A stretch of 50,000 nucleotides of DNA, from positions 99,610 to 149,609 of the forward strand of contig CAUYUJ010019877.1 in NCBI GenBank assembly GCA_963575745.1. The letters run 5' to 3'. Each line of letters starts with the position of its first letter. Within the stretch, counting starts at the first letter, position 1. Source of the DNA: Prorocentrum cordatum. Its lineage: Eukaryota; Sar; Dinophyceae; Prorocentrales; Prorocentraceae. The notes beneath the pieces were generated by a model. That model was given only the letters and a program-made list of their open reading frames with translations, made no database searches and was not told the origin of the DNA. A program made the position numbers and the translations under genes. Shown one piece after another: positions 23,731-32,450 of the stretch.

Positions 23731-24144
23731 TTTAGGGGGTCAGACAGTTAAGTTTTAGGGTGCAGCCCCCGAAACTTGGGGGCAAGCCCCCAAGTTTCGG
23801 GGGCTGGTCCCCAAAATTTTGGGGGCGCGGGCGAAGAAGTAAGAAGATATAATCATTGATCTTATATGATTACACCTGCTTACAACTTAGATGCTAACTT
23901 TCATGCAATCTACTTATCTTAGATTTAACTTCCACCCAAACAAAGCACAACTTTGTTATCACCGTTTTAGAAGATAGCCTCGCCTGCTAAGAGTGTAGTT
24001 TCTACTCTACGCACTCTCTAATGGGTTTGCAAGTTGCAAGATGATGCGAGAGGATGTGAGGTGATGCCAGAAGCTGAGAGGTATGATGCGAGATGATACA
24101 TCGCCCGCGATCATCTCGCAAGATCAGCCAGGGGGGGCGCCCAT
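23731..24144. other. Small hairpins followed by an A+T-rich island
   Basis: At 23755-23830 CCCCGAAACTTGGGGG and CCCCCAAGTTTCGGGG form a strong hairpin, followed by CCCCAAAATTTTGGGG. From 23836 to 24100 the base composition shifts sharply to A+T-rich with GTAGTTTCTACTCTAC (23996-24011) as a short dyad. No gene seen. It abuts the 3' end of the LINE-like remnant. Confidence 0.7.
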
Positions 24145-26817
24145 CTAGGTATTCTGAATTTCAAGAAATTGGTTGAAACCGGCGCAGCCAGTGAACAGAG
24201 ACCCGTCCGCACCGATGTCTCCTTGGAGCTGACGGACTGTGCGAAGACGCCTGGTTGCGACAGGGTGGTGCCGAGTCCTCGCATCTCCCAACGCTTTCAA
24301 TTTCGCGACTACTGCCTGCTTGGCAATCGTCGGGCCGCACCGAAACACCTGGTCAACGACTGCATCTTCGGCGGCAAAGGAGCAGCCCATGAGGGCCCGG
24401 CGCGTCTTGCATAGGGTCCTGGAAGAGCGCGCAGATTCCGAGAATTCCGAAACCTGACCCTCGAACTTGGGGCGCTCGATGACCGAGGAAGGAATAGGGC
24501 GCGAACCGCGGGGGCCAGGCGAAAACATCGCGAATGCTGGAACATGATCGGAGGACTGGAAATCGCCACGCGCGCTCCCCAGAGCGCCAGAGCGAGCGTG
24601 GAGGTCGAGGAACTCGGCGGCGGGGGCGCCGAAATGCGCGCGGTCCAACCGCGGCAAGGAGACAACGACATCGCCCACCACCGCGCGATGGGCATCGCCA
24701 CCCTGTGACACCTCGGCGACGAGAGGGGTAGCCCCGGCAGAGAAATTGACGAGGGAGCAAACTTCAGAGGCGGGAAGGGGCCCGTCAAGTCGACGTCTCA
24801 TGTTTTTCTCCTCCAGGAAAAGCTCGACCCCCACCGATAGTCGCGTGGCGCGTGTTCGGGAAGGGAAGGGCGCGGGCAGCGCGACCGAGTGAACGGCGCT
24901 TCTCCGCCTGTCGGAGCCGAGGCTCGGCGCGAATATTCGCCGTCGCGAGGCCCCCTTCTCGCCCGGGGTGGCGCCGGCCAGTGCATCGCCTCCGCAGAGG
25001 CGGCAGAGGGACCCCTGACCTTCTCGCAATTCAAAAAGAACGACTTGCGAATGCGAAAAGGATGCGCGACGCAAGGCGCGTTGAATAACGCGGATCTCGG
25101 ACTGGGCCGCCGCCAGGAAGCACCGCGGACAGGCCACCCCGACCAACCGCACAGCAAACGGATTGGTTGTTTGGGAAAGCCGAGGGGGGCCAAGCATGGC
25201 CGCGGCGAAATTGCGGCTGCGGGGCCCAACGGCGCAACCGTCGACGCAACGCCGCCGGCGCAACCGCAGGGCCCGCCAACGCGCTACCCGCGCAGCCGCG
25301 CTGCTGCGCTCCAACAAAGAAGATAGGACGAGCGCGAAAAACATATTACATACGTGCTGAGACTAGCTGTGTAATTTCCAACTCGGGGCCTTCGAGCTGA
25401 AGCTGGACTCGCCGATGGCCTCGGCGTGACTTTTCCCAGCGCAAGATTGCACGAGGTTGGAAACGCGCGGCGCGATGTCAAAGCTCTCGCCGCCCCCCGC
25501 CTCCTGGGCCGAGACGAGGTCCAAGGGCCGTCGCTCTCGATGCGGTAAGGCTGGCCCTGGAGCGGCTTGCTGCCCGTGCACGCGTCAACTACACGCAAGA
25601 GTGGCCCTAAATAAGAGTGGCCTTCGGCGCGCGGCTTTGGGGGGGCCGCGGGGGGGGGGGGGGCAAACCCAAGCGCGCAAGACGCTACTATCGCATCGCA
25701 CTCGGCGACCGGAGGACCCCATTGGGCCCGCACCAAAGGTCACTCCGGCGAAAGGTCACTCTTACGTCTAGTCGACCATGGAAGATCTCCGTGCGCCCTT
25801 ATAGACTCGATGCCGTTCTTCACCAGATGGTGGGCGATCCCAAAAACGCTCATTCTCTGGCGGACGGGGGGGGCATTGTCTCGACCGGCTCGCACAGGGC
25901 AGATCTCGTCGCCGCGCGGGTCGGCCCGCGCGAAGTCGAAGCTCGCGCCAGCAGCCCGGGCTTGGGCGGCCTCTTATTCGAATGAAAAGTGCAGCGCGTA
26001 GGAGCATTAAGTTCTTGCCGAGGATGGTCATCTCGCTGCCGAGTTCGGCCAGCACTTTCCCATGGAGGAGCTCGCAATGAGTCATCCTCTGGGTGGACAT
26101 TAGCGGCCAAGGGAAGCCCTGAATCCACGGCTTGTATGGGTCGGACTCCTCGCCATGTTCAGCTTGGCCTCCAGCGCGCCGAAAAGGAGGAGGAGCAGGT
26201 CAACGACCAACGCGCGAGGGCGAAAAGTGGGACCAGGGGTCGTTGCGGACGGAGTTCACGGAAGCAGCACACGAGGATCCAATCGAGGTAGCCGCAGCAA
26301 TCACCGAGTCGAGCTTCACAACACGGGCTTGAAGCTCAGCATCGAATTGCGGGCCGTCCCGCATGTGTTGGCGCCGTCGTGAAGGTGCAAGTCACGAAGT
26401 CAGATCCATCACTCATGCTGTCATCGCTGGCCATGGCCACCTGCATCTCGAGGGAGGCGTTCTGGACACTCTGCTCCTGGAAGTCGGAGCGGAAGGCCTC
26501 CAACGCCCCGTGAAATCATCCATGCGCTTGCGTCACTGTGGCGTCCAAGCGTTTCACCGATCGTTCGTGCTGATCACGACTCGGTTGCCCAGCGCATCGA
26601 TGCTGGCCGGCTGCGGTTTCAAGCGCTCCGTCATCATGGTCCGCATGGCGTCGGCACCGACCAGGGCCAGATCGATGGGGTGCAAGGGATCCGCTGCAGA
26701 GCGCGCGCGACATGCACCTGCGGGCGCACGGGTGGCTCGCCGAGGGATCGACCGCGGAGAATTTTCTGAAGACGCTCGAGCCATCGCCTTCGGCAGCATC
26801 CAGGCTCGAACCGCCAA
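24145..26817 (-). pseudogene. Decayed LINE-like retroelement (endonuclease-type segment)
   Basis: The best preserved frame is 25344-24145 (up to 399 codons). It contains VVSLPRLDRAHFGAP and, about 35 residues later, SSDHVPAFAMFS; the arrangement of a D/V-S-LPR motif followed by SDH-x-P is typical of the C-terminal part of the apurinic-type endonuclease of non-LTR retrotransposons. Upstream, coding-like text appears in other frames, e.g. FHGALEAFRSDFQEQSVQN and MQVAMASDDSMSDGSDF around 26520-26400, implying frameshifts. A reverse transcriptase was not found; the frame ends in LEIQNT at 24145 next to an A+T-rich island. A leader relic lies directly upstream of the first reading frame. Assignment rests on the SDH motif and context, so it is moderate. 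Confidence 0.5.
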
Positions 26818-26833
26818 GGTCGCACGTTTCGAC

Positions 26834-26854
26834 CTTGAGCCATCATGGTTATGG
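26834..26854 (-). other. Spliced-leader relic upstream of the LINE-like remnant
   Basis: The minus strand reads CCATAACCATGATGG then CTCAAG: 17 of 21 leader positions match without gaps and the 3' nine bases TGGCTCAAG are exact. It lies 17 bases upstream of the first frame at 26817. Confidence 0.7.
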
Positions 26855-27590
26855 AGATTGTGATGAAGATGATGATGAGGATGATGATCGTAGTATTCTA
26901 GTGACGATGGTGGTGACGGTGGTGATGCGGATGGTGATTGTGCTGATGCTTACAATGGTGATGGCGACGGCGACTGTGTAACTTATGCTGATTACGATGC
27001 TGACAACGGTTACCTTTCGCGGGCTGATGGCGATGGCAGCGATGATGGCTGTGATGATGAACTTTGCGATGCGGCGCGCAGAGTGAACTCAGCGATGACG
27101 ACGGCGACGGCAGCGCGGCGAGCGAGGAGGTCAAAGGAGGAAGGTCAAAAGAGAAACATTGGAGCGGACGTAGGAGATGGAGGAGGGAGAGGGGCGGATC
27201 AATGCCATGCCGACTATGAACTGCTGAAACGTAAAACCATGCCTGGTGGGACTTACCTACCTTGGAGCCTCGTGGCCTTCCTTGGATCCTTGTAACCTTT
27301 CCCAGGGCAGTCCTAGAAGCTTGAAGCCAAAGACCCTGTTCTCTAAAGGCACCTTTTGCTCATGGCGACCCCAACCGCCCCTTCCTCTCGACCCTAACGT
27401 TCATTGCTCCTGCCGGAAGCGGCTGGGCGTGAAACGCATTTGAACGGGCCGTGCTTTGGTGGTCCCGGGGGCGGCCCGTGACGCTCTGTCACCGTGGCGC
27501 TCGAGCACCCGTCGAGCTGAACAGCTTACTGTAGCGCCCACAAGCGTGATGGAACGTACGGGGAGGAGCAGGAGATGGATAAAGGAACAA
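26855..27590. other. Intergenic with GATGAT-type repeats
   Basis: GATGAT/GGTGAT trinucleotide-like sequence at 26860-27070 and a CCTTGGA-rich part at 27240-27330. No supported gene. Confidence 0.6.
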
Positions 27591-27763
27591 ACAACCACGT
27601 AAACACAAACTTTTGGAATTCCGCGCGGACTTCCTGGATCCGCGCCGGACCACCCTCCCTGGCGCGCGGAGCGCGCCAGGGGCGGCGCCGGAGGCGCCGC
27701 CGGGCCCCCCAGCGCGGATCCAAGAAATCCGCGCGTAGCGCCTCAAGTTTACGCTTATGTTGT
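27591..27763. mobile_element. MITE-like element type A, copy 1
   Basis: A 173-bp element with imperfect inverted ends of about 50 bases; shared end parts are ACAAC, TAAAC, CGCGCGGA and TGGATCCGCGC. The interior is very G+C-rich with GGCGCCGGAGGCGCC as a second dyad. Two more copies are at 29790 and 49742. It lies at the 3' end of a weak minus-strand open frame and supplies its last codons. Confidence 0.75.
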
Positions 27764-28696
27764 CTTTTCTTCTTCGAGTGGAGGCAGCGGACATGGCGGA
27801 GGGCCACTCGGCCTCGTGCCAAAACTGCGGCAGAGAGGTATCACCCAGACTGGCTGCAACGATCTGCATGGCAGCTGCCAGTGCCAGTGCCAGACCCAGG
27901 CCTCCGCGACGACCACGCTCACAGCGGCAGACGTTTGTCAAGCTCCCTGTGCTCATGCAAGACGCCGGCCCAAAACATAGGCTACGCCCCCTCCTGCGGA
28001 GCGAGTCGCAACACCCCCCCAGGGATGGCCCCTGAGAGGCCCGCGGCAGACTCCGAGAGGACCCAAGAAGCGCCTTCCAGGGAGCTGCCATGACCCCCGT
28101 AGCACTGAACACTCGGCTTTGTCTCCCCGAAGGCCCAGGATTGGCTACACTGGCCTTCTGGGCCGCCATCAGGCCGCCCAGCGGTCCAGAGGAGCCCGAG
28201 GGCGAAGGACCCCGCCCACAGTACGGCCCGAGATAAACCCAGGACAAGTCACGTCCAAGATGGCTCCTCGAAAACCCTTACGACGTGCCCTGGATCATCC
28301 AAGAGGGCGAGAGAATCTCGAAGAGCAGGCTTCCAGAGAGGCAGTGCGAGGAGCCCCAGGGCCCGAACAAGACGCTCCCTGGAGGCCCCCCAGGAGGGCC
28401 CCAAGTGGTAGAGCCACAACGGCGACGCGCTGCTTCGCGAAGTGACGTGCCGGATCTGGGCAATGCGCAGACGTCGGGCTGGCTCCCAAACGGCGGATAC
28501 GCGCGCTGGGTAAATAAGGGGCATGCGCGTGCCAGAGTAGAGCGTCAGCTAAGGACATCCCTTGTGCCACCTCTGACGCTCCTCAAAATATTGATGGCAA
28601 ACCCATGGGATCGATAAGCCCACCTGGCGGAATGCCAATGAACAATCGCGGTCGATGACCTACTAATTCAGTCGTATGTGTTAGTATGGGTGCGAC

Positions 28697-28873
28697 ACAG
28701 TAGGGGCTCAACCACAAGAAACTTTCCGCAAGAGACCTAACCCTGAGACCCCAGGACGTCCATTGTTTTTTGGTGTGGGAGCGTCACGCCTTCCACAGCA
28801 AAACCATCGAAACCCAAGAAACCCAGGGCACCTGGAGGCAAGCAGGGTGTTTCTTGGCATGGGCCTCCACTGT
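28697..28873. mobile_element. MITE-like element type D, copy 1
   Basis: A 177-bp element with ~25-base inverted ends: ACAGTAGGGGCTCAACCAC on the left matches the reverse complement of the right end, ACAGTGGAGGCCCATGCCA, both followed by AGAAAC. A second, split copy is in opposite orientation at 40238-40628. Confidence 0.8.
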
Positions 28874-29789
28874 AAGAGCACATGCTTGCCAGCGCGGACC
28901 TCAAACAAAGGGGCGTTGCGATGTGGATGAGGCTATCTACGTGTTCTGTTCTCTGATGGGTGGCCTTGAAGGCTGACCTCTCCGTCTGCTGACGGCTGCT
29001 TTGTCGCGGCACTCCGAGGCCTGGCCCTCGTCCTGCTCCCGACACCAAGCTTCTCTCTTCTCCTCCTCCTTCTCCTCCTTCCTCCTCCTCCTCCTCCCTC
29101 CTCCTCCTTCCTCCTCCTCCTCCTCCTCATCCCTCCTCCTCCTCCTTCTCCTCTTCCTCCTCCTAAAATTGGAAAGTTGTATGGGAAACGTGTTGCTTCG
29201 AGTGCCGTCGCATGTGCTCGTCAAGAGTCCTCACAGCCTGTTGCCCTGCACACTTGTATAGTGAACGTACTTTCTTATCATTCGAATGCTGTCGCATGCG
29301 TTCGTCAAGAGTCCTCACAACCTATTGCCCTGCACGTCCGCAGAGCCCTGGCATCCGCACGGCGCGCCACGTGAACGCCGACTATCCACCTGACGAGCCT
29401 GCCGTGCGACCCGTCAACTCGTCCCCTCCTCCCGCATGATGCAAGGTCACGCGCTCAAACCTATAGGAAGAAGGAATGGGGAAGGGCAAGGGAAAGAAGG
29501 CGCTGTAAGTATGGATGCGGGTTGTCGGACCCCGAGTGGGTCGCCCATTTGAGCGGGGGCCGCTATCCGACAACACCCACACATAGCCCCACACTGAACT
29601 CCACCCCGAGAAGCCGAGGGGTCGCACAGGGATGTGTGCTAATCGTCAACGCATGACCTCAGCCATTCTGGTCGTCAGCGTGGGCGTGACCAATACCTCC
29701 AAGCTTCAGGCAACACCTCTCACGCGAACCACACCGCCCACCAGGAGGCGACCGCAGCGTCGCATCATGGAGAGCATCTAGACGAAGAA
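28874..29789. other. Intergenic with CCT repeat and a short direct duplication
   Basis: CTCCTCC-type microsatellite at 29053-29165. A ~70-bp direct duplication (GTCGCATG, CGTCAAGAGTCCTCACA, TTGCCCTGCAC) occurs at 29206-29252 and 29291-29337. No gene seen. Confidence 0.65.
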
Positions 29790-29965
29790 ACAACGTCATA
29801 ATCATAAACTTTTGGCGCTCGGCGCGGATTTCTTGGATCGGCGCTGGACCCCCCTACCTGGCGCGCGGAGCTCGCCAGGGGCGGCGCCGGAGGCGCCGCC
29901 GGGGTGCCCAGGCCGGATCCGAGAAATCCTCGCCGACCTCTAAGTTTTCATGTTTGTGTCATTAT
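29790..29965. mobile_element. MITE-like element type A, copy 2
   Basis: Same ends and G+C-rich core as the copy at 27591, including CTGGCGCGCGGAG and GGCGGCGCCGGAGGCGCCGC. Same orientation as copy 1. Confidence 0.75.
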
Positions 29966-30190
29966 TCGTTTCCCCTCTGAAGAGGGACCGTGCATGGGGA
30001 GCTGCCTAGGCGCAGCGCTGTGCCAGCCCCACCATTCCTGACCTCAGGCTCAGCATGCTTACGCTGCCATCGCACCCGCGAGCCGCTTCGCAGGCCTGCG
30101 CCGTCATCGGGCACGCAACGGCAGCTGAAGCTCCATGGGCTCGATGCGAGAATTGCTAGACCTCTTTGGGGTCTTTGGGGAAGCTAGGAG

Positions 30191-30334
30191 GGTACCCACA
30201 CCGTTCCTACGCGGACCTCACCCAGGGTGCACTCTGACCAGAATTTCGGGACGAATCAGGCAGTGGGGGCAAGGGCCTCCCAAGAAGCCCAAACAAGCGA
30301 AAAAAAGAAGGGTAGCGGTAGCGGTATCGGTACC
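30191..30334. mobile_element. GGTACC-ended element (introner type X), copy 1
   Basis: A 144-bp element bounded by GGTACC. The left end GGTACCCACACCGTTCC and the reverse complement of the right end, GGTACCGATACCGCTACC, form inverted ends. The interior shares GTGCACTCTGACCAG and AAGGGCCTCCCAAGAAGCCC with the copy at 38748 and, in part, with intron 1 of the transporter gene. Confidence 0.75.
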
Positions 30335-30511
30335 CTTTCCTCTCCTGTGACTCTCCCCCTCCCCCAGCCCTCATGATCACCACAAGTGCCACTGCCCGTT
30401 CACGCCAGGCAGGCAAGCCCCCCCGACTCCTCATGCGGCTGACAGGCTCGCATGCCCGCGGTGCCGTCGCTCCCGCGCGGCAGAGACACGGGAGCTGGAG
30501 CAGGAGCAAGA

Positions 30512-30832
30512 TCAGCAGTCGTGAGGGATGGAAAGAGAGAGAGAGAGGGGATGCGGCGGGAGGAAGGCGGGAAGAGAATACCACACTGCACCCATGGCCC
30601 ATTGGTGCATCTTCAGAAACCGCGGCACTTCGGCCTCGACCAGCAGAGCACAATCGAAGTGCGCCACGGCCAGAGGGCCGAGGAGTACAGCTGAGGGGTC
30701 AAACCCACTCAGCGCGGGGTGAGGTAGCACGGCGCATCCAGGCATCGGAGGCGGCACCGGTCGCAGGCCAACTAATAGCATATCGCTGGCCATAGCCAAA
30801 TTATAGTACATGGAGGCATCGAGCTCATCCAT
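30512..30832 (-). CDS. Possible short exon or small gene, unknown
   Basis: A 106-codon frame starting at an ATG (30832-30830) directly preceded by CTAGCTTCAG, a good acceptor. The first ~80 residues have protein-like composition (MDELDASMYYNLAMASDML, EVPRFLKMHQWAMGAVWYS); the rest runs into a GA/CT-rich tract and is probably intronic, with a possible donor GTATTC after GCAGTGTG. No leader relic upstream and no family recognised. Confidence 0.3.
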   Translation of the reverse strand: MDELDASMYYNLAMASDMLLVGLRPVPPPMPGCAVLPHPALSGFDPSAVLLGPLAVAHFDCALLVEAEVPRFLKMHQWAMGAVWYSLPAFLPPHPLSLSLSIPHDC

Positions 30833-30959
30833 CTGAAGCTAGAACTCACGAGTTGAACTGATCTTAGCAACATCCACGCTGCCTATTTGATGTCCGCCTC
30901 CTCCTTCTCCACCTCCACCCCTGCTCCTCCGCACCATCTGACGCAAGGACGCAGACGCC

Positions 30960-31570
30960 AACTACTGACACGCAAGAGAAATCCCACCTGCCCTTTCGGA
31001 CGTAGGTGATTTAGAACGTTTCCTCTTCAAACCCCCTGCTCCTACCCCCACACCCTCCTCAATCCCCCTGGGTCTGGACGTGAGGGGATCGCGAGGCGTT
31101 GGGGCGTTCAAGACGGCGCAATATGTTTCCGAGATGACCCAATAGAACGCAAGACCCTCCCAAGATGGCCTCAAGTGGCTACTGAGCACACCAATGAAGC
31201 TCCCGAGACGCCATCATCCTACGGGAAATGAATGCTTGTTGCATTATCGCTCTTTCGTTCCCAATGGCCTTCGAGTCCCCAGGAGGGCTCCAAGATGGCC
31301 AAAGAGAGCTCCAAGAGGGGCCCCAAGACGGCCCTAAGAGCGCCCAAGAGCAGCCCCAAAGGCCCCCGAGCGGCGATCTTCTGGACTCTAGGGTGGGTGG
31401 GTGGGTGTGTGTGGGGGGTTCTAGGGTGGGTGGGTGGGTGTGTGGGGGGGGTGGGGGGCAAGGCTGACTGACCACTACATGTTCTTTGATCGATCGCCTC
31501 CCAGATGGCCCCAAGTGCACCCCCACGGGGGCCCCAAAAGGATCCCAAGAGGGCCTCAGTCGAGCCCTCA
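30960..31570. repeat. Degenerate CCAAGA-GGCCC field with GGGTG minisatellite
   Basis: CCAAGATGGCC-type degenerate repeats (31090-31350 and 31500-31570) flank two copies of TCTAGGGTGGGTGGGTGGG (31388-31447). No gene. Confidence 0.7.
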
Positions 31571-32450
31571 GACTGGCCACAATATTGCCAAAGTAAGCTG
31601 CCAACAAGCTCCCATATCGAATACTTGTTGCATCGGCGGCTAGGCAGAGTACCTGCGCTGGCGGAGGAGCTATACAAACGGTGCCACCGTTGGAGCGAAT
31701 TGTCTCACAATGAAGGAAAATTTGAGAAGACAGGCAGGGCGGCCGAATGGCGGTGAGGAGGGCTCCCAGACCGAACACATCCGCGCAGGCATGTCTTGCT
31801 GACTCGTGGGCCTGCTGCGGCTGGTCCCGATCTTCGGCTTGACAATTGCCCCACTCTGTGCTCCACTGCGTGCATTCACACTTCCCCATCCTCCTCCTCC
31901 TCCTCCACCACCATACCTTTCTCGTCCTCCTCGTTTTCCTCTTCCTCCTCTTCCTCTTCCTCCTCCACCTCCTCCTGCTCATCCTCCTCCTCCTACTGCC
32001 CCTCCCCCTCCCCCTACCCCTACTCGCCTGGGCATCGTTGCTGGACGGGCTGGTGGGGATGCGCGAAGCGCCAACATAATAGTTATTGTAACAACGAACA
32101 GATCACTGATTGCCGAGCTTGCTTGTTTGCGACTGCTGGGGCCACGCTTCGCAGGATATCCGCGACGTTCACACTGCGCGCTAATCAGGGCGGCTTGCAG
32201 CGGGCGCGTAGCCAACCTTGGCTGAACGCCCCTGCTGTGCAACCAGCAGAAGCTCGCGCACGGGGGGCAATAGGGGGAGCTGCTGAGAGGAGCATTTGAG
32301 GAGAGGCTCAGGGTCAAAAGTCCGCCCCCCCCCCCGGGTAGGCAAACCTTCGGCAGCAGGGCTCCGTCGGCCCCTCCTTCGGTGCGAAGAAGCCCGCGCG
32401 GCGCCGGGATATGCCCGCGGGAATGCCCGCCTCGGGGGCAGCGCGAATTC
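31571..32450. other. Intergenic 3' of the transporter gene
   Basis: A CCT/TCC-rich tract at 31885-32010 and otherwise unique G+C-rich sequence. No gene is supported on either strand. Confidence 0.6.

Noticed and set aside
27953-27985. Leader-like text GCGTAGCC...TTTTGGGC on the minus strand
   Set aside because: Needs a 4-base insertion and lacks the CTCAAG end; a similar partial match near 28126-28147 also fails.
27489-28247. Minus-strand frame with a hydrophobic stretch (LGLALALAAAMQIVAASLG)
   Set aside because: Part of it is the type A element, no leader relic or splice context was found; kept only as a weak possibility.
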